DNA from: Brevibacterium album DSM 18261
GTDB lineage: Bacteria > Actinomycetota > Actinomycetes > Actinomycetales > Brevibacteriaceae
Assembly (NCBI RefSeq): GCF_000426445.1
Contig: NZ_AUFJ01000012.1
Span: 186,001-250,000, forward strand
Reading direction: 5' to 3'
Length of the DNA: 64,000 bases
Shown here one piece after another: positions 25,509-32,894 of the stretch (positions are counted from its first letter, which is position 1; every line of letters begins with the position of its first letter). The position numbers and the translations under genes were made by a program. The notes beneath the pieces were generated by a model. It made no database searches. It was not told the origin of the DNA and worked only from the letters and a program-made list of their open reading frames with translations.

Positions 25509-26821
25509 ACCGACCACCGCATCCGTCCCGCCGTCCGGCTGCGCAGCTCGGTGAGCGCGTCCGTGCCCGCGAGCGCGGCCTCGGACTCCACGACCGCCCA
25601 GGCATAGATGCCCTTTGCCATCGTGGAGGTCGCGGCCTTCTCCATCTGCGAGAACACCGCGGCGCGCGCCTCGTGCACCTCTGCCTCGCCCGAGGCGTCC
25701 GCCGCGAACTGCGCGAGTTCGCCTGCCAGTCGGTGGCGGCCCTGCTCCGCGAGCTCGCGGGCGCGCCGAGCCAGCCGCTCCGCGCCGCCGGCGAGTGAGG
25801 CGAGTTCGGCTCCGAGCTCGGCCTGGGGCGAGGGCTTGAGGTGCGCCGGGTTCCCGTCGTACCAGCCCCCGTAGAGGCGCCAGATGTTGCGGACGACGAA
25901 CTCCGGTTCGTCGTAGGAGGGGCGGAGGTACGGGAGCGTCAGCAGGTGCTCGGGCATGCGCACCGCCTGCACGATCTCGTCGAGGGTCGCGCCCGCGTTC
26001 ATCATGTCGAGCGCGGTGCCGTAGACGGATTCGAGGAGCTCGGCGGCGTTCTCCAGGGTCTCGCGGACCCGGGCCTCGCCCACCACCGGCAGACCGTGGC
26101 CGGGCAGCAGCGTCTCGGCCCCCAGCCCCGCCATCCACCGCAGCGCCTGCGCCCATTCGAGTGCGAAGCGCTGCACCTTCTGCGGATTGCCCGCATTGGG
26201 GCTCGACCAGATGAAGAAGTCCCCGGAGAAGAGCACCTTCCTCTCCGGCAGCCATGCGATCGTGCAGTCATCGGTCTCTCCCCTGGCATGGCGGAGCTCG
26301 ATGCGCTCGCCGCCCAGGTTGAGCGAGGCCTGTTCGCGGTAGGTGACGTCCGGATACCGGTACTCGACGGGCCAGCGGAAGTCCGGGGCCTGGAACTGCC
26401 GCCTGTTGATCGACTCGTTGTACCCGTGCGTGCGCCGGTAGCGGTCGAAGCGGGGCACGACGTTCTCGTGCGCCAGCACCGTGGGCTGCGTCCACCCGTT
26501 CTCGCGCGCCTCGGCGTCGAACGGTCCCAGGCCGAAGGCGTGGTCGACGTGTCCGTGCGAGTACACCGCGGTGTGCACGCGGTCGGCGGTGAGCGCCCGG
26601 ACGGCCGCGTGCAGATCCTGCGCCGTGCGGCGGTCGCCCGTGTCGTAGAGGAACAGGCCCTCCGAGGTCTCCAGCACGTACACATTGCCGAAGGCCGGCC
26701 ACATGTGCAGCCCCTCAGCCAGTCTGACCAGGCCGTCCTCCCGCAGTGCGCCCGAATGGTAGGCCCGCAGCGACTCCTCACCGCGCCAGGCTCGATCCGC
26801 GTACTCGAAGATGTCCGTCAC
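25505..26821 (-). CDS. MBL-fold hydrolase with alkylsulfatase dimerisation domain
   Basis: A 438-residue metallo-beta-lactamase-fold protein. The metal motif SHGHVDH (about residues 100-106) is intact, followed by LFSGDFFIWSSPNAGN and LLPGHG. The second half (LEEVx-type helices through MMNAGATLDEIVQAVRMPEH and VVRNIWRLYGGWYDGNPAHL) matches the alkyl-sulfatase dimerisation domain. The sterol-carrier-like C-terminal domain of full alkylsulfatases is missing. Start GTG 26821 follows GGGGGAAG. It is coupled (GTGA) to the TRAP binding protein downstream and lies 174 bases after the PucR gene, so all three may be one unit. Hydrolysis of an ester or sulfate ester is likely; the substrate is unknown. 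Confidence 0.83.
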   Translation of the reverse strand: MTDIFEYADRAWRGEESLRAYHSGALREDGLVRLAEGLHMWPAFGNVYVLETSEGLFLYDTGDRRTAQDLHAAVRALTADRVHTAVYSHGHVDHAFGLGPFDAEARENGWTQPTVLAHENVVPRFDRYRRTHGYNESINRRQFQAPDFRWPVEYRYPDVTYREQASLNLGGERIELRHARGETDDCTIAWLPERKVLFSGDFFIWSSPNAGNPQKVQRFALEWAQALRWMAGLGAETLLPGHGLPVVGEARVRETLENAAELLESVYGTALDMMNAGATLDEIVQAVRMPEHLLTLPYLRPSYDEPEFVVRNIWRLYGGWYDGNPAHLKPSPQAELGAELASLAGGAERLARRARELAEQGRHRLAGELAQFAADASGEAEVHEARAAVFSQMEKAATSTMAKGIYAWAVVESEAALAGTDALTELRSRTAGRMRWSV

Positions 26822-26852
26822 ACTTCCCCCTTGAAGCAGTCTCGGGTGCGAT

Positions 26853-26868
26853 GCCGCCGTACGGCGGC
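26853..26868. promoter_or_regulatory. Perfect 16-bp palindrome upstream of the MBL gene
   Basis: GCCGCCGTACGGCGGC is self-complementary and lies 32 bases upstream of the MBL-hydrolase start, in the gap after the PucR gene. Nearby GGAC-AATC-GTCC is a weaker inverted repeat. A PucR-bound operator or an intercistronic hairpin are both possible. Confidence 0.4.
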
Positions 26869-26995
26869 GCTCCGCTTCGACGCTATGCGTGCGGCAGAGG
26901 ACGGACAATCGTCCCGCGTGACAGCCCTGCGCGGCTGAAGGTGTGATGGCGTCACAGTATGGTCCGGCGCACCCCGGCGGAGCCGCGAGCACCTG

Positions 26996-28318
26996 TCAGG
27001 CGAGCACCCCGATCGCCAGCACGAGCAGATCGCGAGTGCTGTGCACATCGAGGCCCGTCAGCTCCCGCACCCGTGCGAGCCGGTTGTCGACGGTGTTCGG
27101 GTGCACGCCCAGCGCCTGCGCCGTCGCCCGCCGGTCCCGGTCGCAGTCGATGAAGCGGCCCACCGTCTCCCGCAGATCCGCGCGCTCCAGAGCCGGTCTG
27201 CTCGCCTCCAGGAGGTGCGGGAGCGCCGCGCTCTCATGCCCGAGGTGGTGGTCGAGGGCGATGTCGGCCATGCGGAAGTGCCGCTCGGACGAGCCCAGGC
27301 GCAGTCCGGTCTCCAGCGCCTCGCGGGCCACGCGGGCGGCGCGCGGGATGTCCCCGAGGCCGGCTGCCGGCTCACACGCCGCAGTCACCTCCACCCCCGC
27401 GGCCTCGGCGAGGGCGGTGAGCGAGCGTGTGACGGCTGCGGCGTCGCCGAGGCCGGTGGTCTGCGACCACGACAGGATCCTGCCCGTCCGCTCCTGGACG
27501 TCCATGAGCCAGATGTCCGGGAACTCGCGGCGCAGATGGGCGCGCACCTGCCGGACCTTGCGGTGCCGGGCATTGGACCGGTCCCGGTGGGCCGCGGCGT
27601 CCTCGCCCGGCGCCGGCCCCAGGTGCAGGACCACGGCAAGGGGTGCCGAGGGTGGGGTCGCGGAGGCGCCGAACGGCCAGCTCCTGCCCTCCCACAGTGC
27701 GTCGATGGCCTCCGCGTCGTGGCGCGAGGCCGCTGCCGCCGCGTCGCGCGCGGTCACGGAATAGGAGTCCGCGACCTTCCGGACCATGACGTCGAAGGCC
27801 GTTCGCATGCGCGCGAGCCCGGTGAGTGCGAGGGCGGGATCGGCGAGCTCCCGGACGGCTGCCTCGGCGAGCACCTCGAACGCGACCTGCCAGCACCGCA
27901 TGTACTCGTCGAGGGTCAGATCGTCGGCGACCCGGTCGACGCTGCGCGCTGCGGCCTCCCTGATCGCGGCTTCGACGGGCGGCTCCTCCCCGGCGAGGCT
28001 GGTGACGCATGCGCGCATGATCGTCCGCACCGTGTGCGCGCTCTCCCGCCGCAGGTGGTCGGGGACGCCGGACTCCGCGTACCGCTCCGCGCCGGAGACA
28101 TACTTCGCGATGGTCTCCCGCGCGAGCGCCGGCACCTCCCGCCGCAGCCGCTCTGCCGCGGAATCCATGGCGCGGTCCGCGGCAGCGCTCCCGTCCGCGG
28201 CAGCGCTCCCGGCCGGATCGACGGTCCCGGCTCGCTCCTCGGCGTCAGCCGCACCGCCGGTCATCCTCACCGCGCCGCGACCCTCGGGCCTCGCATCCCT
28301 GTGTCTGTGATCCGTCAC
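26996..28318 (-). CDS. PucR-family transcriptional regulator
   Basis: A 440-residue activator of the PucR/CdaR group. The C-terminal helix-turn-helix is distinct: FIDCDRDRRATAQALGVHPN then TVDNRLARVRELTGLDV at about residues 385-430. The N-terminal ~200 residues are a helical sensor region (RevB/RsbRD-like helices with SVDRVADDLTLDEYMRCWQV). The middle ~120 residues are the GGDEF-like PucR domain. Start GTG 28318; an internal ATG 17 codons later is possible. It is divergent from the CaiB-type CoA-transferase (101-base gap) and precedes the MBL/TRAP genes, so it probably controls both sides. PucR proteins commonly respond to catabolic substrates. Confidence 0.87.
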   Translation of the reverse strand: MTDHRHRDARPEGRGAVRMTGGAADAEERAGTVDPAGSAAADGSAAADRAMDSAAERLRREVPALARETIAKYVSGAERYAESGVPDHLRRESAHTVRTIMRACVTSLAGEEPPVEAAIREAAARSVDRVADDLTLDEYMRCWQVAFEVLAEAAVRELADPALALTGLARMRTAFDVMVRKVADSYSVTARDAAAAASRHDAEAIDALWEGRSWPFGASATPPSAPLAVVLHLGPAPGEDAAAHRDRSNARHRKVRQVRAHLRREFPDIWLMDVQERTGRILSWSQTTGLGDAAAVTRSLTALAEAAGVEVTAACEPAAGLGDIPRAARVAREALETGLRLGSSERHFRMADIALDHHLGHESAALPHLLEASRPALERADLRETVGRFIDCDRDRRATAQALGVHPNTVDNRLARVRELTGLDVHSTRDLLVLAIGVLA

Positions 28319-28419
28319 AGATCCCCCTCCACGTCCTTGTGATCCGGGTCGATGGTAGCGCCGGGACGGCCTCCGTACGGTGAACCGGACAGCGCAGTCA
28401 CGGAACGTGAGGAGACAGG

Positions 28420-29616
28420 ATGCCCACAGAGGACGGTGTCAGCAGACAGGGGACCGCGGCCGCGGGACCGCTCGGGGGCGTGCGCGTCGTGGACTTCGGC
28501 CACTTCATCGCCGCGCCGGGCGCGGGGCAGACCCTCGCGGATCTGGGCGCGGACGTCATCAAGGTGGAGACGCCTACGGGGGACCAGGCACGAGGCGTGG
28601 GAAGCTACGGCGCGGCCATCATCCGCGGCTACAACCGGCGCAAGCGCTCGGTGGTCCTCGACCTCCGCGAGCATGAGCAGCGCGAGGCGGCGCTGGACCT
28701 CGTGGCCGGTGCCGATGTCGTCATCCACAACATGCGCCCCGGGGTCATGGACCGTCTGGGCCTCGGCGCGGCCGCCCTGCGTGCGGTCAACGGCAGCGTC
28801 ATCATCGCCGCGGTCACGGGCTTCGGGACGGAGGGACCCTCGCGCGCTCGCCCCGGCCTCGACATCGCCGCGCAGGCCGAGTCCGGCCTCATGTCCGTCA
28901 CCGGTGAGGCAGGACGAGAGCCCCAGCGCGTGGGGGCGCCCATCGTGGACCACGTCTCCGCCGGCGCGCTCGTCCAGGGCATCCTCGCCGCGCTCTTCCA
29001 CCGCGAGCGCACCGGCGCCGGCGACGAGATCACCGTCTCCCTGCTCGACACCGCCGTGGACCTGCAGCGCGTGAACTGGGGCGAGTACGCACTCACGGGG
29101 GAGATGCCCACCCGGCGCGGCAACGGCCAGCCCGGGGCCGCCCCCGGTGCCGACCACTTCGCCACCTCCGACGGCGCCGTCGTCGTCTCCGCCTACACGG
29201 ACGAGAAGTTCGCCGCACTCTGCCGGCATGCGGGAGTGCCGGAGCTGCTCGAGGATCCGCGCTTCGCGGACAATCCCTCCCGCGTGGCCCACCGGCCCGC
29301 GCTGCTGTCCGCGCTCGCCCCCTACTTCGCCGCCCGGACCTCCGAGGCCGTCGTGGCGGAGCTGAGCGCGCTGGGGATCGTCTCCGGCGCGATCCGCGAC
29401 TACGCGCAGGTGCTCGCCGCCGGGGACGTGCGCGCGGGCGGGGTGTTCCTCGAATGCCGGGATTCCGACGGCGCGGAGTACCGGATGCCGGGACTGCCGT
29501 TCACCACGACGCATCGCGTGCGCGACGGCGACGGCGGCACGGTGCCCGCCCTCGGCCAGCACACCGAGGAGGTCCTCGCCGAGGCCCGCGCCCGGACCGG
29601 GGCGCTGCCCGGCTGA
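28420..29616 (+). CDS. CaiB/BaiF-family CoA-transferase (family III)
   Basis: A 398-residue family III CoA-transferase, which moves CoA between acids without a ping-pong intermediate. Signature stretches: GVRVVDFGHFIAAPGAGQTL, LADLGADVIKVETPTGDQAR (with the catalytic-type Asp/Glu region), RPGVMDRLG, and GLDIAAQAESGLMSVTGEAG. Length matches the family. ATG 28420 follows GAGGAG. It is divergent from a PucR regulator. With a CaiC-like acyl-CoA ligase and two orphan TRAP binding proteins elsewhere in the window, a role in carnitine/crotonobetaine-like or other carboxylic acid breakdown is suggested but not proven. Confidence 0.88.
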   Translation: MPTEDGVSRQGTAAAGPLGGVRVVDFGHFIAAPGAGQTLADLGADVIKVETPTGDQARGVGSYGAAIIRGYNRRKRSVVLDLREHEQREAALDLVAGADVVIHNMRPGVMDRLGLGAAALRAVNGSVIIAAVTGFGTEGPSRARPGLDIAAQAESGLMSVTGEAGREPQRVGAPIVDHVSAGALVQGILAALFHRERTGAGDEITVSLLDTAVDLQRVNWGEYALTGEMPTRRGNGQPGAAPGADHFATSDGAVVVSAYTDEKFAALCRHAGVPELLEDPRFADNPSRVAHRPALLSALAPYFAARTSEAVVAELSALGIVSGAIRDYAQVLAAGDVRAGGVFLECRDSDGAEYRMPGLPFTTTHRVRDGDGGTVPALGQHTEEVLAEARARTGALPG

Positions 29617-29669
29617 GGTTGCTGCGCACCTGCGCGCGGTGCGGGCGCGATGCCCGGCAGTCCGTCGGA

Positions 29670-29794
29670 CGTATGCAGTTTCTGCGCTGAACTGCCGGCG
29701 CGGACGCGTTTCCCACATACGCAGGTGGCTCTCGATTCTGTGCGTATGCAGTTCCTACGGGCAGAACGCCGTGCAGGCGCAGTTTCCGCATACG
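29670..29794. repeat. Two tandem imperfect hairpin units, 73-bp period
   Basis: Two units of 52 bases, 29670-29721 and 29743-29794, each begin CGTATGCAGTT and end with CATACG, so each is an inverted pair with a CGTATG/CATACG outer stem. The interior is only partly conserved (GTTTC and CGC patches). They occupy the gap between the CoA-transferase and TetR genes, with no open frame that fits. This looks like a short interspersed hairpin repeat or a paired terminator. Confidence 0.45.
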
Positions 29795-29866
29795 TGTGCG
29801 GTCGGGACCCGGCGCTGCTGCGCACCTGCCGGCAGCGCAGTGGCAGCGCAGTGGTACCGTCCAGCC

Positions 29867-30616
29867 ATGTCACGGAGCAGCGAGGACCCTGTTGAGGGCG
29901 GCACCGCGAAGGGTGCGGCCCAGGGCCGCAGGTCCGGTCGCGCGAAGCCCGGCGCGGGGAGTGCCGGCACGGCCAAGGACGACAGCGCCGACCGCAAGCT
30001 CGAACAGGCCGCGCTGCAGCTGCTCAAGCAGGACGGAGTGCTCGCGGGGCTGAATCTCCGCGAGGTCGCGGACCTCGCGGGCATCAACCGCGGCCTCGTC
30101 TACCACTACTTCGGTTCGCGCGGCGAGCTGCTGCGCTCGGCCCTGCGCCGGAACAGCGAGCGCCGCTCCGCCTCGTACTGGCAGCCGGGCGAGAGCCTGG
30201 GCTTCGCCAACCGCATCGACAGGCTGTTCAGGCAGACCATCCGGAATGCCGAGCAGCTGCGGCTGGTCATGCTGCTCCTGCTCGACGGCCGGATGAAGGT
30301 CCGGCTCATGCCCCGGCGCGAGCAGACGCAGCGCGACCTCGAATACGACCAGGCGGTGGGGAACGTCCCCGCCGACCTCGATCCCATCGCTCTGCACGCG
30401 ATGGTCCAGTCCATGCTCATGGGCTACGTCGTCTCCCGGAAGTCGCTGGCCTCGGAGTTCGGGATGGGCGTCCGCGACCTCGACGCTCGGATGGAGGCCC
30501 TGCTCGAACGCCTCGTGACGGTGCCCGGCGGCGAGGCGCATACCGGAGACGGTCAGGACGGCCCAGAGGCCGGCGGTGAGGATCGCGCCGAGCGCCCGGG
30601 GCGGAATCGGCGCTGA
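29867..30616 (+). CDS. TetR-family transcriptional regulator
   Basis: A 249-residue repressor. A basic, low-complexity Gly/Ser/Ala/Lys arm (about residues 1-40) is unusual. The TetR helix-turn-helix lies at about 45-85 (DRKLEQAALQLLKQDGVLA, LREVADLAGINRGLVYHYFG). The C-terminal ligand domain follows, then another disordered Gly/Glu tail. The start ATG 29867 is the first in frame after the intergenic repeat. It lies 387 bases upstream of the ABC operon on the same strand, whose promoter contains a near-palindrome at 30825-30839, a likely binding site. The inducer is unknown. Confidence 0.83.
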   Translation: MSRSSEDPVEGGTAKGAAQGRRSGRAKPGAGSAGTAKDDSADRKLEQAALQLLKQDGVLAGLNLREVADLAGINRGLVYHYFGSRGELLRSALRRNSERRSASYWQPGESLGFANRIDRLFRQTIRNAEQLRLVMLLLLDGRMKVRLMPRREQTQRDLEYDQAVGNVPADLDPIALHAMVQSMLMGYVVSRKSLASEFGMGVRDLDARMEALLERLVTVPGGEAHTGDGQDGPEAGGEDRAERPGRNRR

Positions 30617-30803
30617 CCCGCTGACTCCCTGCTGACCGCTGGTCCGCTGATCCGCTGGTCCGCCGATCCGCTGTTCCGCACGGCCTCCCGTGAGACTCCC
30701 GTCCCGGGCCTGCGCTCGATCCTGCCCGCGGGGTGCCTCCCGCTCCTGACCCTCTGACCTGCGCTGACAGCCGTTCCGCGCCGCCGCAGAGCTGTGCCAG
30801 GAA

Positions 30804-30853
30804 TTGACGGAACGATAATTTTCATTGACGGTCCATCAACTCAGGGCTAGCCT
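30804..30853 (+). promoter_or_regulatory. Promoter and operator of the peptide ABC operon
   Basis: TTGACG at 30825-30830 with TAGCCT at 30848-30853, spacing 17, is a good -35/-10 pair. TTGACGG-T-CCATCAA (30825-30839) overlaps the -35 as a near-perfect inverted repeat, a natural repressor site for the upstream TetR protein. A second TTGACGG lies at 30804-30810. Assignment to TetR is inferred from position. Confidence 0.5.
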
Positions 30854-30893
30854 GCAGACATCACACGCCGGTGCGACTGGTGCGACCGCCGCA

Positions 30894-30954
30894 GCCGGCT
30901 GCAGTCCTCTGCGGCCGACGGCGGCCCATCGGAGCCGGCCGCAGTCCGCTGCGG
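30894..30954 (+). repeat. Repeated hairpins in the operon leader, 40-bp period
   Basis: GCCGGCT plus a 17-base segment at 30894-30917 is repeated with few changes from 30934. The copies contain the hairpins GCAG-TCCT-CTGC (30901-30912) and CCGCAG-TCCG-CTGCGG (30939-30954). Lying between promoter and first gene, they may slow transcription or shape the leader mRNA. No attenuator peptide was recognised. Confidence 0.35.
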
Positions 30955-31003
30955 TCCGCCGCTCGCACCGGTCCGCGCCTGACGCGATACGAAGGAGTAC
31001 CGC

Positions 31004-31960
31004 ATGGGTCGAATGCTGGGCAGACGCCTGCTCCAGCTGATCCCCGTCCTGCTGGGGGTCAGCTTCCTCACCTTCATGCTCCTCAACCTGCTGCCGGGCG
31101 ATCCTGCCCAGGCGATTCTGGGCGAGGGCGCCACACCGGAGGCCGTGGCCGCGCTGAGCGCGCAGCTGGGCCTCGACCAGCCGCTGCTGCTGCGCTACTG
31201 GCACTGGCTGGTCGCGGCTCTCGGCGGGGATCTGGGGATGTCCGCGAGTTCGGGTGAGCCCGTGTCGGCCCTGCTGCTCCAGCGTCTGCCCGCCTCGGTG
31301 CAGATCATGGTGCTGGCCCAGGTCATCGCCCTGCTCGTCGCCGTTCCGGTGGCCGTCCTCGCCGCCGGCCGCGCAGGCTCCGGACTGGACCGCCTGCTGG
31401 GGCTGACCGCCTTCGCGGGAGTCGCGAGCCCTCCGTTCCTCGTCGGCATGATCCTCGTCCTCATCGTCGCGGTGCCCTTCGGCCTGCCGGCCACCGGCTG
31501 GATCCCGCTCACGGAGAACCCCTTCCTCAACGCCCGCTCCGCGCTCCTGCCGGCCTTCACCCTGGCCTTCGCGCTCTACGCCATGTACTTCCGCGTCCTG
31601 CGGGCAGACCTCGTCACGCAGCTCACCCAGGAGGAGTACGTGACCACGGCGCGGGCCAAGGGCGTGCCGAAGAGCGCGATCACGTGGCGCCACGTCCTGC
31701 GGAACTCCGTGTTCCCGCTCATCACCGTGGTGGGCATCAACATGGGCGCGCTGCTGGGCGGCGCCGTGATCGTCGAGACCCTGTTCGCCGTGCCCGGCCT
31801 CGGCAAGCTCATCGTCGACGCGATCTACCAGCGCGACTTCATGGTCGTCCAGGGCGCCGTCGTCGTCATCGCCGTCGCGTTCGTGCTCATCAACTTCGCC
31901 GTGGACGTCCTGTACGCGGCGCTCGACCCGAGGATCCGCCATGCGCGCACAGCCAGCTGA
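31004..31960 (+). CDS. Peptide/solute ABC transporter permease, DppB-type
   Basis: A 318-residue inner-membrane permease with six predicted helices. The start MGRMLGRRLLQLIPVLLGVS is typical of DppB/OppB. The EAA cytoplasmic loop reads EEYVTTARAKGVPKSAITWR (about residues 210-229), contacting the ATPase. It is the first gene of a five-gene operon with DppC-type permease, fused ATPase, alkylsulfatase-like protein and binding lipoprotein. A leader of ~150 bases with hairpins follows the promoter. The cargo is probably a small peptide or, given the MBL gene, an ester- or sulfate-type solute. Confidence 0.88.
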   Translation: MGRMLGRRLLQLIPVLLGVSFLTFMLLNLLPGDPAQAILGEGATPEAVAALSAQLGLDQPLLLRYWHWLVAALGGDLGMSASSGEPVSALLLQRLPASVQIMVLAQVIALLVAVPVAVLAAGRAGSGLDRLLGLTAFAGVASPPFLVGMILVLIVAVPFGLPATGWIPLTENPFLNARSALLPAFTLAFALYAMYFRVLRADLVTQLTQEEYVTTARAKGVPKSAITWRHVLRNSVFPLITVVGINMGALLGGAVIVETLFAVPGLGKLIVDAIYQRDFMVVQGAVVVIAVAFVLINFAVDVLYAALDPRIRHARTAS

Positions 31961-32894
31961 CCCCACCGCGAAGGGCGGTGCCGCCGGGGCACAGGACGGC
32001 ACCGCAGCCGCCGAGGCCGGACTGCCTCCCGTCGCGGCCTCGGCGGCGGGGCCGCGGAAGCTCCGCGGCTCCACCCTGGAGATCGCGATCCCGGCCGTCC
32101 TCCTGTCCCTCCTCGTGCTGCTGTGCCTGACGGCGCCCGTGCTGCCGTTCATCGCGGATCCGAACCTCGGGGTGTTCAACGGAGGCGACGGCGAGCCGCG
32201 CATGGGCCTGTTCGCCGCCGGCCACCTCCTCGGCACGGATGCGCTGGGCCGCGATCTGCTCGCCCGCTCGCTCTCCGGCGGGCAGGTGTCGATCCTCATC
32301 GGCCTGGGCTCGGTGCTCGTGGGGCTCGTGGTGGGCGGCGGCCTGGGTGTGGTCGCCGGTTACCTGGGCGGGGCGATCGACGCCGTCCTCATGCGGGTGC
32401 TCGACATCTTCCTCGCCTTCCCCTCGCTCATCCTCGCCCTCGTCGTGGCGACCTACCTGGGGCCCAGCATCCCCAACCTCATCATCGCGATCGCCTTCTA
32501 CTCGATCCCCTCCTATGCGCGGATCGCCCGGGCCGGGGCCCTCGCCGTGCGGGAGCGGGACTTCATCCTCGCCGCGCGCCTGGCAGGAGCGCGCGCCGGG
32601 CACATCCTGGCCCGCCACGTGGTGCCCCGCGTGCTCGGTTCGCTGCTCACCTACGGCCTCACGATCTGCGGCATCGCGATCATCACCGAGGCCTCGCTGA
32701 GCTTCCTGGGCCTCGGCATCGAACCTCCCACGCCCAGCTGGGGAAGCATGATGGCCGACGGCAAGACGGATCTCGCCTCCGCCCCGCAGCTGGTGCTGGT
32801 GCCCGGCTTCTTCCTCTTCCTCACAGTCGTCTCGCTCAACCTGCTGGCAGACGGCATCCGCCAGCGCATGGACAGCGAAGGGAGCACCCGATGA
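31941..32894 (+). CDS. Peptide/solute ABC transporter permease, DppC-type
   Basis: A 317-residue membrane permease with a soluble N-terminal tail of about 45 residues, then six helices. The EAA loop is RERDFILAARLAGARAGHIL (about 205-224). The DppC-type motif FGTDxLGRD appears as LLGTDALGRDLL near residue 96. Its start overlaps the DppB-type gene by 20 bases, and its stop overlaps the ATPase start (ATGA), so the three are tightly coupled. Confidence 0.88.
   Translation: MRAQPADPTAKGGAAGAQDGTAAAEAGLPPVAASAAGPRKLRGSTLEIAIPAVLLSLLVLLCLTAPVLPFIADPNLGVFNGGDGEPRMGLFAAGHLLGTDALGRDLLARSLSGGQVSILIGLGSVLVGLVVGGGLGVVAGYLGGAIDAVLMRVLDIFLAFPSLILALVVATYLGPSIPNLIIAIAFYSIPSYARIARAGALAVRERDFILAARLAGARAGHILARHVVPRVLGSLLTYGLTICGIAIITEASLSFLGLGIEPPTPSWGSMMADGKTDLASAPQLVLVPGFFLFLTVVSLNLLADGIRQRMDSEGSTR

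Larger units (their letters stand above)
30617..31003 (+). other. 387-base leader region of the ABC operon, no gene
   Basis: The first part (about 30617-30680) is a degenerate CCGCTG/TCCGCT tandem run. It is followed by the operon promoter (30804-30853) and a leader with two hairpin copies (30894-30954). No plausible reading frame was found, so the region reads as regulatory DNA. Confidence 0.5.

Noticed and set aside
28373-28380. CCGTACGG palindrome between PucR and CoA-transferase
   Set aside because: Eight bases is too short to separate from background in this composition.
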